Notes: generated by a model not told the origin, from the sequence alone. A stretch of DNA of 64,000 nt from Ampullaceana balthica (GCA_944989445.1 CALYLW010000040.1:20867-84866), one strand, 5' to 3'; shown: positions 22,820 through 33,955, numbered from the stretch's first letter. Numbers and translations are program-made.

Positions 22820-25800
22820 TTTTTAAATCCCTTATATTAACTTCACCGCCGTCTCTGTCTCTCTCTCTCTCTCTCTCTCTGTCTGTCTCTCATCATCTCA
22901 TGGGCTCGGCGGGCGGAAAAACAAAAGTCGAAAATGACCCACTTCCAATGATCCGATCGAACTGAAATTTGGCACACGGACCCGTCTTACCTAACAATGC
23001 ATCGTATCAAAATTTCAGATCGATCGAACGTACCGTAATTAAATTAATGCATTTTTAGTTTATCCTTATATGAGGTATGTAATTTTAATTCACGATTTGT
23101 TATTGTTTTTTTTGCCACGTGAAAGTTTGAGCATTGAGGCGACCCAACGAAACGACGGTGCGCTTTTGTTTACATTTTACGTGTCACTCTGAGCTCGGTC
23201 AAGCGAATCGGTGACCAGACTTTTCCCCTCTCCCCCCCACCCACCCCTCCCCCCCCCACTAGGGTTATGATGCAAAGTTGAGTTAAGACAGATTCAGTCT
23301 GTAAATGTTTGAATATAATCAATACTTTTAGTTATGTCTCATCTATAAGGGATTTATAGTCAAAAACTTTGTTTTTACGGGGTTGTTTAATTAAATCCCT
23401 TATATTAACTTCGCGGCCGTCTCTCTCTGTCTGTCTCTCTCTCATCATCTCATGGGCTCGGCGGGCGGAAAAACAGAAGTCAAAAATGACCCACTTCCAA
23501 TGATCCGATCGAACTGAAATTTGGCACACGGACCCGTCTTACCTAACAATGCATCGTATCAAAATTTCAGATCGATCGAACGTACCGTAATTAAATTAAT
23601 GCATTTTTAGTTTATCCTTATATGAGGTATGTAATTTAAAATCACGATTTGTTATTGTTTTTTTGCCACGTGAAAGTTTGAGCATTGAGGCGACCCAACG
23701 AAACGACGGTGCGCTTTTGTTTACATTTTACGTGTCACTCTGAGCTCGGTCAAGCGAATCGGTGACCAGACTTTTCCCCTCTCCCCCTCCCCCCCACCCC
23801 TCCCCCCCTAGGGTTATGAAGCAAACTTGTGTTAAGACAGATTCAGTCTGTAAATGTTTGAAAATAATCAATACTGTTAGTTATGTCTCATATATAAGGG
23901 ATTTATAGTCAAAAACTTTGTTTTTACGGGTTTGTTTTATTAAATCCCTTATATTAACTTCACGGCCGTCTCTGTCTCTCTCTCTGTCTCTCTCTCATCA
24001 TCTCATGGGCTCGGCGGGCGGAAAAACAAAAGTCGAAAATGACCCACTTCCAATGATCCGATCGAACTGAAATTTGGCACACGGACCCGTCTTACCTAAC
24101 AATGCATCGTATCAAAATTTCAGATCGATCGAACGTACCGTAATTAAATTAATGCATTTTTAGTTTATCCTTATATGAGGTATGTAATTTAAATTCACGA
24201 TTTGTTATTGTTTTTTTGCCACGTGAAAGTTTGAGCATTGAGGCGACCCAACGAAACGACGGTGCGCTTTTGTTTACATTTTACGTGTCACTCTGAGCTC
24301 GGTCAAGCGAATCGGTGACCAGACTTTTCCCCTCTCCCCCTCCCACCCACCCCTCCCCCCCTAGGGTTATGAAGCAAACTTGTGTTAAGACAGATTCAGT
24401 CTGTAAATGTTTGAAAATAATCAATACTGTTAGTTATGTCTCATATATAAGGGATTTATAGTCAAAAACTTTGTTTTTTACGGGTTTGTTTTTTTTAAAT
24501 CCCTTATATTAACTTCACGGCCGTCTCTGTCTCTCTCTCTGTCTCTCTCTCATCATCTCATGGGCTCGGCGGGCGGAAAAACAAAAGTCGAAAATGACCC
24601 ACTTCCAATGATCCGATCGAACTGAAATTTGGCACACGGACCCGTCTTACCTAACAATGCATCGTATCAAAATTTCAGATCGATCGAACGTACCGTAATT
24701 AAATTAATGCATTTTTAGTTTATCCTTATATGAGGTATGTAATTTAAATTCACGATTTGTTATTGTTTTTTTGCCACGTGAAAGTTTGAGCATTGAGGCG
24801 ACCCAACGAAACGACGGTGCGCTTTTGTTTACATTTTACGTGTCACTCTGAGCTCGGTCAAGCGAATCGGTGACCAGACTTTTCCCCTCTCCCCCTCCCA
24901 CCCACCCCTCCCCCCCTAGGGTTATGAAGCAAACTTGTGTTAAGACAGATTCAGTCTGTAAATGTTTGAAAATAATCAATACTGTTAGTTATGTCTCATA
25001 TATAAGGGATTTATAGTCAAAAACTTTGTTTTTACGGGTTTGTTTTATTAAATCCCTTATATTAACTTCGCGGCCGTCTCTCTCTGTCTTGGGCTCGGCG
25101 GGCGGGCGGGCGGAAAAACAAAAGTCGAAAATGACCCACTTCCCGTGATCGGATCGAGCTGAAATTTGGCACACGGACCCGACTCACCTAACAATGCATC
25201 GTATCAAAATTTCAGATCGATCGATCGTACCGTAATTAAATTAATGCATTTTTAGTTTATCCTTATATGAGGTATGTAATTCTAATTCACATTTTTGTTA
25301 TTGTTTTTTTCTCCCACTTCCACGTGAGTTTGAGTTGACGCCGACCGTCGTGTTGACGCCGACCGTCGTGCCGACACCCCCTCACATCCCACCCCCATTT
25401 ATTAAAGACAAGGGACATCACTCGGTGTCAGTCTGTAAATGTTTGAAAATAATCAATACTGTTAGTTATGTCTCATATATAAGGGATTTATAGTCAAAAA
25501 CTTTGTTTTTACGGTTTTGTTTTATTAAATCCCTTATATTAACTTCGCGGCCGTCTCTCTCTCTCTGTCTTGGGCTCGGCGGGCTCGGCGGGCGGAAAAA
25601 CAGAAGTCAAAAATGACCCACTTCCCATGATCCGATCGAACTGAAATTTGGCACACGGACCCGTCTGACCTAACAATGCATCGTATCAAAATTTCAGATC
25701 GATCGAATGTACCGTAATTAAATTAATGCATTTTTAGTTTATCCTTATATGAGGTATGTAATTCTAATTCACATTTTTGTTGTTTTTTTCTCCCACTTCC

Positions 25801-26955
25801 ACGTGAGTTTGAGTTGACGCCGACCGTCGTGTTGACGCCGACCGTCGTGCCGACACCCCCTCACATCCCACCCCCATTTATTAAAGACAAGGGACATCAC
25901 TCGGTGTCAGTCTGTAAATGTTTGAAAATAATCAATACTGTTAGTTATGTCTCATATATAAGGGATTTATAGTCAAAAACTTTGTTTTTACGGTTTTGTT
26001 TTATTAAATCCCTTATATTAACTTCGCGGCCGTCTCTCTCTCTCTGTCTTGGGCTCGGCGGGCTCGGCGGGCGGAAAAACAGAAGTCAAAAATGACCCAC
26101 TTACCATGATCCGATCGAACTGAAATTTGGCACACGGACCCGTCTGACCTAACAATGCATCGTATCAAAATTTCAGATCGATCGAACGTACCATAATTAA
26201 ATTAATGCATTTTTAGTTTATCCTTATATAAGGTATGTAATTCAAAATTCACTGGTTTTTTTTTAAATTCCAGTTCCACGTGAGTTTGAGTTGACGCCGA
26301 CCGTCGTGTTGACGACGACCGTCGTGCCGACACCCCCTCACATCCCACCCCCATTTATTAAAGACAAGGGACATCACTCAGTGTCAGTCTGTAAATGTTT
26401 AAAAATAATCACTACTGTTAGTTATGTCTCATATATAAGGGATTTATAGTCAAAAACTTTGTTTTTACGGGTTTGTTTTTTAAATCCCTTATATTAACTT
26501 CGCGGCCGTCTCTGTCTTGGGCTCGGCGGGCGGGCGGGCGGAAAAACAGAAGTCAAAAATGACCCACTTCCCATGATCCGATCGAACTGAAATTTGGCAC
26601 ACGGACCCGTCTGACCTAACAATGCATCGTATCAAAATTTCAGATCGATCGAACGTACCCTAATTAAATTAATGCATTTTTAGTTTATCCTTATATGAGG
26701 TATGTAATTCAAAATTCACTGTTTGTTATTGTTTTTTTTTCTGCCAATTTCACGTGAGTTTGAGTTGACGCCGACCGTCGTGTTGACGCCGACCGTCGTG
26801 CCGACACCCCCTCACATCCCACCCCCATTTATTAAAGACAAGGGACATCACTCGGTGTCAGTCTGTAAATGTTTGAAAATAATCAATACTGTTAGTTATG
26901 TCTCATATATAAGGGATTTATAGTCAAAAACTTTGTTTTTACGGGTTTGTTTTAT
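22820..26955. repeat. Long satellite array, 8 forward copies in two subfamilies
   Basis: The anchor ATCGTATCAAAATTTCAGAT occurs at about 23001, 23553, 24106, 24661, 25198, 25680, 26159 and 26626. Copies 1-4 (spacing 552-555) carry a GCATTGAGGCGACCCAACGA middle and pyrimidine runs. Copies 5-8 (spacing 467-537) carry two GACGCCGACCGTCGTG blocks instead. All share a palindromic pair ATATAAGGGATTTA / TAAATCCCTTATAT, a CGGCGGGCGGAAAAAC block, a CT-rich stretch and TGAAATTTGGCACACGGACC. No protein coding was found. The short reverse frames are unit by-products. Confidence 0.95.
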
Positions 26956-27089
26956 TTTAAATTGAAAATATAGACTTAAAAATCATAATCATTTTGGTTT
27001 CCAGATTAACATTAACAATGACGTCATTGTTTTAGCTCATATTTTAATTTTTGGAAAAGGGGACGATGTAAAAAGAGGATTTGAGGATT

Positions 27090-27435
27090 GTTAATTATAA
27101 AATACTTTGTGTACAATCAGGAATATTTCGTATTTATCATACAAGGATAAGTTACTTGGGCTTTTGACCAAAAAAGTGGGCGCCTAAGCCCGTAGGCGCC
27201 CTACAGCCCCTATTCTAAAATACTTTGTTTACATTTCAGGAAGTTTAATATTTCGTATTTATCAAACAAGGATGAGTTACTTGGGCTTTTGAAAAAAAAT
27301 GGGCACCTTAGGCGCCCTACAACCCTTATTATAAATACTTTGTGTACATTTCAGTAAGTTTAATATTTCGTATTTATCAAACAAGGATAAGTTAGTTGGA
27401 CTTTTGAAAAGAAGTGGGCGCCGTAGGCGCCCTAA
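27090..27435. repeat. ~120-bp tandem triplicate with GGCGCC hairpins
   Basis: Three units share TATTTCGTATTTATCA, TACTTTGTGTACA and CTTGGGCTTTTGA (start points about 27131, 27256 and 27371). Each unit has a GGGCGCC...TAGGCGCCC inverted pair able to form a stem. Confidence 0.8.
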
Positions 27436-27894
27436 AAAACGTGCGCGCCGTAGACGCCAACGTGACACAGCACAACCTAGTTCTCTTATAAAAGATATAT
27501 ATTCCATTTCTTTCAAATTTTAACCCCCACTCGGCTACTATTCACACGTGAATTCTGAGCGAGAGTCGAAACTTTAAAACTGTAGTCGTAATATGGGACT
27601 TGAACACCACACGACTTCAACGTCGAGTTCTCTTTCACTTGTTGTTGCTTGTCTCCGCCCCTTACACCAACGTCAATCAATTTTAACTTACTTTCCCCTC
27701 CTGCTCCGAAGACTTTTAAAAATCTTTGTCTGTTTCTTGCTCTATCACTTTCTCATTGAAGACTGTGGGACTCTGTAATGAGTAAAGTTTTTTAAAAATA
27801 AATTTTAACCTCAGTTTGTTCGTTCTATGAAGAAGACTGCTTGCCAAAATTGTTTTTTAAAAATAATTAGGTCTATTCATATCTTTTTTTTATG
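27436..27894. other. Intergenic, nothing recognised
   Basis: A 61-codon frame at 27593-27778 shows no recognisable motif. No repeats could be supported. Confidence 0.4.
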
Positions 27895-28170
27895 AAATTC
27901 AATCTGGGACGCGTGGGAACGTGCTGCAATGGACCGATCCACCTGGCGTTCTTCCATCCACGAAGGTGCCAAGTCATGCGAGGCAAACCGGATCACATCC
28001 GCAGAAAAGAATAGGCAAGCCCGAAAGGCCCGAGCTGTCAACCCTCCTGGAGATGTCCCACTCGTCCCTTGTCCCTTCTGTTCCCGAACCTTCCGTGCAA
28101 GTATCGGCCTCATCAGCCCTCTGCGCACGCACAAACAAAGCCAGTCCCAGCAACCCTCAGATGACTAAAC
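27895..28170 (+). pseudogene. RTE-like LINE, C-terminal tail fragment
   Basis: The + strand encodes a typical non-LTR C-terminal tail: WDAWERAAMDRSTWRSSIHEG, an AEKNRQARKARAVNPP stretch, and a zinc-finger-like end PCPFCSRTFRASIGL followed by RTHK. The frame stops at TAA near 28166-28168. Everything upstream of this tail is lost. It is the last part of a truncated LINE lying tail-to-tail with the I-type LINE on the opposite strand. Confidence 0.65.
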
Positions 28171-28294
28171 TAAACACATATTCTGTAGGCCTGAGACTAA
28201 TCTCTTAGGGCCTTGGCTAGAACCTGGGCAATCTGCTCCATCTGCTGAGCATTGCCATACAACATTGTCTTCACATGGGACTCGCCCGCCTCCC

Positions 28295-30631
28295 TCACCC
28301 CCCAGCTATATCAAGCGCCGGACAAGACGTCACCAGGTGCACGACTGTCTCAGGGGCTTGGCTGCAATGACGGCAGTTCGAGTCCCTGTTGTGGTCTAGC
28401 CTGTGAAAGTAAGAGTTGGTTGGGCAATGTTCCGTTCTCATCTGAGTCACCAAACCCTGGTGTTTGCGACTCAGGTTCCACCACTGGTCTGAATGGCTTG
28501 GCCTGGGCATGTTAGCGAATACCCCTCTGGCTGTTGTGTTGTCAGCCCACTCCTGGTACCACTTACTCCGAAAGTGGTCCTTTAGCCAGGTTTTAGCCCC
28601 GAGATAGGTGACTGGGGTCTCTGGTTGGGGCAGTGCTGCACCTGCTTTGGCCAGGGAGTCTGCTTTTTCGTTGCCATTAACATTCACGTGGCTCGGGATC
28701 CACTGCACTGTTACCTTACCTCCAAGTCTTTCGAGTCTACCCACGTCCTCCAAGATGACGTCAACCAAGTGGGTACTACGTTTCTCGCTAGCCAGGACTT
28801 CGAGGGCTGATCTCGAGTCACAAAACAGTACCGTGTCGAAACCAAAAATTTCCGACCCCTGCAGTGTCCGGTGCACACTTTCCAGGGCCCTGTGTATAGC
28901 CTCAAGCTCCGCATCGAAATTCGATGCCATAGTCCCACAGGGACCTAGAAGTTCTTCTTTTGGTGGCCCTCCTATTGGGTATAAGATGAGCGCACCGTAT
29001 CCTGCAATTCCTTCACTCGAACTGGCAGACCCATCCGTGAACACTTTCACTTGGGTTCCCGCGAACCCTTCTATCGTCTCAAGGGCAGCCGCTTTCTGAA
29101 CATGTTCAGGGCTGCGTTTTGTCACCGCCGTGTCAGTCAAAGACAAACGTATTTCGGGGCGTGTGCATTCCGCATAGGGCGGTTTGAGTGGGACACTTAT
29201 AATTTGTCTTCTATTTCGTGGGGGTTCGACGTTCCTATCAAGTTCCGTTACTTGATGCATAAATGAGGAACGTTTCAAACACCCACGTCCGCCCCAGTTG
29301 TGCTGCATCTGGTAGCAGGGCTCCCTAAAGTCTAGCCTGCGGTACCTCTCTGCAGTCGTTATGATTGCCTTGTCCCTACGAATATTGAGCGGTTCTACGT
29401 TTGCAATGACTTCCACAGCAGCTGTGGGTGTCGTTCTGTATGCGCCACAGATAAATCTTAAGGCCTGGTTCTGGATTCGACCCAGTTTTTCCAATGCCGT
29501 TTTGCTGGCAAAGGCTTGGACGGGCATGCTGTAGTCCATAATCGACCTCACACTACCCAGAAAGAGAGCTCTGAGTGTACTTGCCCCAGCGCCCCAGTTC
29601 GTGCATGCAAGCTTTTTCACCAGGTTGAGCTTGGCGGTAGCCTGGGAGCACAGGTCTTGTACAAAGTTATGCATTTGCACCTTTTGATCCAGTTTGACTC
29701 CCAGGTATACCGGTTGTTTGTCCCATTTGAGCGCCACATCGTTTATTTTGAGCACTATCTCCTGTTTGAGAATGGATCTGCCGTTAGTGAAAAGGGAATA
29801 GACCGTCTTCTCGGTGTTAATTTCCATCTGCCACCTCTGCATGTACCTACTGATATACGAAAGGTCTCGCTGTAGTAGCTGTTGCAGTCGGTTGGCATCT
29901 TTACCGGTGCTCCAGATGACCAGGTCATCTGCATACATAGCCGCGCTGGATTGCAACATTCCAGGGAGGTCGTTGATGAAAGCCAAGAACAGTGTGCAAC
30001 TGAGTGCTGACCCTTGGGGTAGCCCCTGTTGCAGCGTTCTCTTACTGGAGGTTTCACTGCCATAAATTGTTTGGATCGTCCGGTTTGTAAGAAAACCTTG
30101 GATCCACCTGTACATGTTGGCAGTTACGCCTAGGGCTTGTAATTTCAACAACAGACCGGACCTCCAGACCCTATCGTAAGCCTGTCGGAGGTCGAAGAAA
30201 ATTGCCACAGTATGCAGTTTTTTCTGGAGCCCGTCTGTTATGGACTGCAGAAGACGGAGCACTTGATCAATCGGCTGTTTTCCTTTACGGAAACCAGCCT
30301 GATTGATATTCAGACTATTCGTACTTTCCAAGTACCAATAGAGCCGGGCATTCACCATTCTCTCAGCTACCTTCCCCAAACACGATGTTAGGGAGATCGG
30401 ACGGTAGCTGTTTAGGAGTCCCTGACGTTTACCTTCTTTAGGAATTGGGACGATGTTAGCGCTCAACCAAGCTCCAGGCAGGGCACCCGTGGCCCACGTC
30501 CTGTTTATGATATTCAATAGCGAGGACATTGCTATCGGGCCAAGGTTTTTAATCATCTCGTTATTGACTTTGTCCTGTCCTGGCGCCTTGGCGGCTTTGC
30601 ACTTACTGATCGCTGTTTGCAATTCGGTCAT
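28295..30631 (-). CDS. LINE reverse transcriptase / RNase H ORF
   Basis: This 778-residue frame copies element RNA into DNA at the nicked target. Visible reverse transcriptase blocks in order are KAPGQDKVNNEMIK, the IVPIPKEGK region, QAGFRKGKQPIDQ, IFFDLRQAYDRVW, LPQGSALSCTLFLAFINDLP and the catalytic MYADDLVIW. The RNase H domain follows, with all four acidic residues in place: FTDGSAS, DAELEAI, FCDSRSALEVL and GNEKADSLAK. The tail has RTEHCPTNSYFHRL and CRHCSQAPETVVHLVTSCP, a Cys/His motif common to I-type LINEs. The domain actually starts upstream of the first ATG: PHAEVFTAPFT precedes it in frame. The stop at 28295 follows a GGGGGG run. One base of slippage there would add about 33 residues, ending at a TAG at 28197-28199. 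Confidence 0.9.
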   Translation of the reverse strand: MTELQTAISKCKAAKAPGQDKVNNEMIKNLGPIAMSSLLNIINRTWATGALPGAWLSANIVPIPKEGKRQGLLNSYRPISLTSCLGKVAERMVNARLYWYLESTNSLNINQAGFRKGKQPIDQVLRLLQSITDGLQKKLHTVAIFFDLRQAYDRVWRSGLLLKLQALGVTANMYRWIQGFLTNRTIQTIYGSETSSKRTLQQGLPQGSALSCTLFLAFINDLPGMLQSSAAMYADDLVIWSTGKDANRLQQLLQRDLSYISRYMQRWQMEINTEKTVYSLFTNGRSILKQEIVLKINDVALKWDKQPVYLGVKLDQKVQMHNFVQDLCSQATAKLNLVKKLACTNWGAGASTLRALFLGSVRSIMDYSMPVQAFASKTALEKLGRIQNQALRFICGAYRTTPTAAVEVIANVEPLNIRRDKAIITTAERYRRLDFREPCYQMQHNWGGRGCLKRSSFMHQVTELDRNVEPPRNRRQIISVPLKPPYAECTRPEIRLSLTDTAVTKRSPEHVQKAAALETIEGFAGTQVKVFTDGSASSSEGIAGYGALILYPIGGPPKEELLGPCGTMASNFDAELEAIHRALESVHRTLQGSEIFGFDTVLFCDSRSALEVLASEKRSTHLVDVILEDVGRLERLGGKVTVQWIPSHVNVNGNEKADSLAKAGAALPQPETPVTYLGAKTWLKDHFRSKWYQEWADNTTARGVFANMPRPSHSDQWWNLSRKHQGLVTQMRTEHCPTNSYFHRLDHNRDSNCRHCSQAPETVVHLVTSCPALDIAGG

Positions 30632-32121
30632 AGTGAAAGGAGCGGTAAAGACCTCAGCATGCGGTCCCCACTTCTGGGTCTTTTCTCCATGTTTCCTGAG
30701 CCGGTTTCTTTCTGTTTTAGGCTCACGCTTGCAAAATGCTTATTCAAAGCATCGGCACATTTTGTATCTGTGGTTACAGTTCCTGTGGTCGTTTGCAAGG
30801 GGCTCGGATTTTTCGTTTTCCCCATACCAGAAAGAGAATCAATCAATTGCCACACCTTTCTTCCGTCTGCCAGGTTAAGTTTACCACACGAACTAACCCA
30901 TTCTTCCTTTTTCGCCTTGAGTGTTTCCTGTCGGACTTCAGCAGTTAGCTTATTATAGGCAGCGCGAGCAGCCGCCGTTTTAAGTTTCCCTGCTTTTTTC
31001 CTTGCTTTCTTACGTTCACGAACGAGACCCGCCAGCTTTTTGTTCCAGAATGGTCGGAACTTTCGGTGTCTACACGTTCTTGGAATGGATTTCCTAGCCA
31101 TTGACAATATAACTCCCACGAGGTCGTTATAGGCATTCTCGATTGACTTGGGGTTCTCTGGGTCTTCAGTTGAACCCGCGAGCGTGCTTTCAATCCCGTC
31201 ACGGAATTTTTTCCAGTCGGCTTTGCCGAACAGCCAGTGTCTTCTGGCAAAACGTGCCTTCACCAACTCTATGTCTATTTCTATGAGTATAGGCTTGTGG
31301 TCACTACCAACTTCCGGCATAACTTTCCATCCTACCTTCGCCTCTAGCTCAGCCGAGACTAGGGTTAGGTCCGGACGTGATTGGGCACTATTGCCGGTGT
31401 GGAGTAGTGTCGGAGCACTATTTTTGTCCTGTAGCCTTATTAAGTTGGTAGTAAGCTCGACCTCCTCTAAGTACCGCCCTGAGGCGTTTTTATCGGGATA
31501 GCCTAATGCTTCAGTATGGGCATTAAAATCCCCTGCAATTACATAGTTCTTAAACATCGTTGTGTTGTGTAAAGGAAGACACAACGTGTTTCTCGGGGTG
31601 TTGTAAATATTGGAAATGGTAAAAGTTTTACCAGATTTAGTTACGCTGAGTGTCAGGGTGTCTGTACCACTAAGTACTTTGCTCTCTACAATCTCCGCTG
31701 TGAGGTTGTTTTTTACTAGAGTAACCAGACCTCTGCAGTTTTTGCATGCACAGCGATATACTGAGTAACCCGTAATGTGCAATGGGTTCTTTTTCAGCAG
31801 AGTTTCTTGCAAAAGAGCAACGTCCACCATCTGCTCGTGGAGCAGCTTAGTTATTTCAGTTATCTTGCCTCTGACACCACAGCAATTTAATTGTAAAATG
31901 GATAGGTTTTTGGGGAGCTGAACCCTGGCAGCTAGTCTCTCCGGACTTACAGTAGCACACATGCCTTGTGTCATCCTGATCCCCGTCACCGACACATAGG
32001 GGAGGGGAGGGTCCGTAGTCCTCCCATGATTAAGACAATCTTGAGGTTTTCCAGCCATATTTAATGAATGAAGTGGGCGCATTTTATTACCTTTTCCCGG
32101 TCCGTGCATGTTGCCATACAC
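30628..32121 (-). CDS. LINE APE-type endonuclease ORF
   Basis: This 497-residue frame encodes the target-nicking endonuclease of the LINE. Conserved motifs appear in order: ILQLNCCGVRGK, LLQETLLKK, the ISNIYNTPR segment, VIAGDFNAHTEALGYP, SRPDLTLVS and GSDHKPILIE. Together they supply the Asn, Glu, Asp/Asn and Ser-Asp-His residues of the active site. A basic linker (ARKKARKKAGKLK type) follows. The frame ends in TGA overlapping the ATG of the reverse transcriptase frame as ATGA. In most relatives the two domains are one protein, so this copy needs a -1 shift, re-initiation, or has suffered an indel. About 70 residues precede the endonuclease fold and match nothing I recognise. Confidence 0.88.
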   Translation of the reverse strand: MYGNMHGPGKGNKMRPLHSLNMAGKPQDCLNHGRTTDPPLPYVSVTGIRMTQGMCATVSPERLAARVQLPKNLSILQLNCCGVRGKITEITKLLHEQMVDVALLQETLLKKNPLHITGYSVYRCACKNCRGLVTLVKNNLTAEIVESKVLSGTDTLTLSVTKSGKTFTISNIYNTPRNTLCLPLHNTTMFKNYVIAGDFNAHTEALGYPDKNASGRYLEEVELTTNLIRLQDKNSAPTLLHTGNSAQSRPDLTLVSAELEAKVGWKVMPEVGSDHKPILIEIDIELVKARFARRHWLFGKADWKKFRDGIESTLAGSTEDPENPKSIENAYNDLVGVILSMARKSIPRTCRHRKFRPFWNKKLAGLVRERKKARKKAGKLKTAAARAAYNKLTAEVRQETLKAKKEEWVSSCGKLNLADGRKVWQLIDSLSGMGKTKNPSPLQTTTGTVTTDTKCADALNKHFASVSLKQKETGSGNMEKRPRSGDRMLRSLPLLSL

Positions 32122-32664
32122 GTACCTTTGCCCTGGGAATTAGACTAGTGAGTCGAGTCCTTTCACTACGCCACTCATGCGTGGTTTTGTGAGTCTGTTG
32201 CTTAAAGCAAGGATTCCTTACAGACATTGTTTGACGGTGTGCGTCAGGGTTGTTGGTTTCAGGAGCAGCCAATTCCACACCTTACTCGTGTCCCGGGCCA
32301 CGTAGAGGCCAACCCTTTCCGGAGAGTGACTAGAGTGGTCTTCCTCGAATCGACGGGCGAACACCATATCAAATTCACTCTAACGAGTCTGTTAACCTAC
32401 TGTTTGTAGTTTAAGTTATCGTTGAGGAAGGCCTTTTGCCGATACGTTGGTTGTTTTGTTGCGCATGTTTCAGGCTTATCCTCTCCAATAATTAGTTTTC
32501 TACCTGGCAGTCCTACCTCACCCCCACCCCCATTTTAAGACTTAATATGTTGAAATTCTTTATACATTAAAAAGTGTCATGACGTAAATGTGTGAATGCA
32601 AAATGCAGTCATGTCAACGCCATGACTGATGAGTGCACTCAGAGATTCGATACATGACTTAACA
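32122..32664. other. LINE-associated upstream DNA, no ORF1 recognised
   Basis: The part 32276-32335 (TTACTCGTGTCCCGGGCCAC and GTAGAGGCCAACCCTTTCCG) is related to both edges of the assembly gap at 19 kb, so it is a repeated segment. A block GAGGAAGGCCTTTTGCCGAT near 32424 resembles the tail motif of Penelope-type elements. No gag-like frame was recognised. Confidence 0.4.
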
Positions 32665-33255
32665 TGTATACGGGCCGACTCAGGGCGGATACGACGGGCC
32701 GACTCAGGGCGGGTACGACGGGCCGACTGAGGGCGGGTACGACGGGCCGACTCAGGGCGGGTACGACGGGCCGACTCAGGGCGGGTACGACGGGCCGACT
32801 CAGGGCGGGTACGACGGGCCGACTCAGGGCGGGTACGACGGGCCGACTCAGGGCGGGTACGACGGGCCGACTCAGGGCGGGTACGACGGGCCGACTCAGG
32901 GCGGGTACGACGGGCCGACTCAGGGCGGGTACGACGGGCCGACTCAGGGCGGGTACGACGGGGCGACTCAGGGCGGGTACGATGGGCCGACTCAGGGCGG
33001 GTACGACGGGCCGACTCAGGGCGGATTCGACGGGCCGACTCAGGGCGGGTACGACGGGCCGACTCAGGGCGGGTACGACGGGCCGACTCAGGGCGGATTC
33101 GACGGGCCGACTCAGGGCGGGTACGACGGGCCGACTCAGGGCGGGTACGATGGGCCGACTCAGGGCGGGTACGACGGGCCGACCCAGGGCGGGTACTACG
33201 GGCCGACTCAGGGCGGGTACGACGGGCTGACTCAGGGCGGGTACGATGGGCCATC
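32665..33255. repeat. 24-bp minisatellite GGGCCGACTCAGGGCGGGTACGAC (about 24 copies)
   Basis: The unit is 24 bases, a multiple of three, so both strands stay open throughout. They give octapeptide repeats (TGRLRAGT forward, RRTRPESA reverse). Some units have GGATTCGAC or GATGGG variants. The long frames (188 and 239 codons) are not supported as proteins: there is no start context, no unique domain and perfect periodicity. Confidence 0.95.
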
Positions 33256-33878
33256 ATCACACAGCCGCCAAGGCGCCCTAACCACCGAAGCGGCAAATAT
33301 AAATAAATAAATATATTTTCTCAACTCTTCCCATAATTTTACAGAGGGAGAAAATTGCCTATTTAGTCCCAACCTAAATTGTCTAGCGCCGACCCAGCGT
33401 GTATACACGGATGTGCTTTATGAATGAAAGTATAGTCCGGAGTTTTCAGTACAGCTGACCGATAACTGGACATAAATAGAAGATAGCAGATTGGTGTAAT
33501 CGTTGTTTGTGTTTAGCGGGGGCGGGCGCCTAAATCGATACATCAGTCGATTCACCTGGATCGATATATTGGTCGTTTCGGTGATTGATAAAAGATATCG
33601 ATCTGTTTGACATGTTGAGAAAGTTTTGTCTGAGAAATGTTTCTTTGTTTCACTTGTTTAGTTCATCAGTCGTGCATACTTTTAGAGCGTGATCGCTCGT
33701 GTTGACCACGGGTCAGTCAGGGTAAGCAAGAAGAACAACGACCAGTTGTTGTGTTGTTGTGTTGAACCAGGATAGAAATCAGACTATCGTGAAATTGTTG
33801 ATCAAACAAATAAGGTCACCAGGTACACGCTTATATTTTTATTGTTTTTAACTGGACCGATTTTAAAAGGCAACGATC

Positions 33879-33880
<2 letters not shown>
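33256..33880. other. Intergenic, nothing recognised
   Basis: Mixed-composition DNA with short ATCGAT-rich patches (33533-33602). No gene or repeat family was identified. Confidence 0.4.

Positions 33881-33955
<75 letters not shown>

Larger units (their letters stand above)
28197..32121 (-). mobile_element. I-type (APE + RT + RNase H) LINE, nearly intact
   Basis: On the - strand the element encodes an apurinic-type endonuclease, a reverse transcriptase, an RNase H domain and a Cys/His tail, in the order seen in I-superfamily LINEs. There are only two frame breaks in about 3.9 kb, an ATGA overlap at 30628-30631 and a likely slip in a G run at about 28300. The copy is therefore relatively young. 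No ORF1 (gag-like, CCHC knuckles) was found upstream, so it is either 5'-truncated or belongs to a lineage without ORF1. Its 3' end is near 28.17-28.2 kb, without a visible poly-A tail. Confidence 0.88.

Noticed and set aside
23332..25174. Repeated 61-65-codon reverse frames (MCQIS...DHWKWVIFDF type)
   Set aside because: They recur once per satellite unit and contain frame-breaking length changes between copies; no family is recognised.
28608..29099. Plus-strand frames of 60-163 codons within 28.3-32.4 kb
   Set aside because: They are antisense shadows of the LINE proteins on the minus strand.
32577..33296. Arg-rich 188- and 239-codon frames on both strands
   Set aside because: The 24-bp minisatellite is a multiple of three, so open frames on both strands are expected by chance; perfect periodicity argues against a protein.
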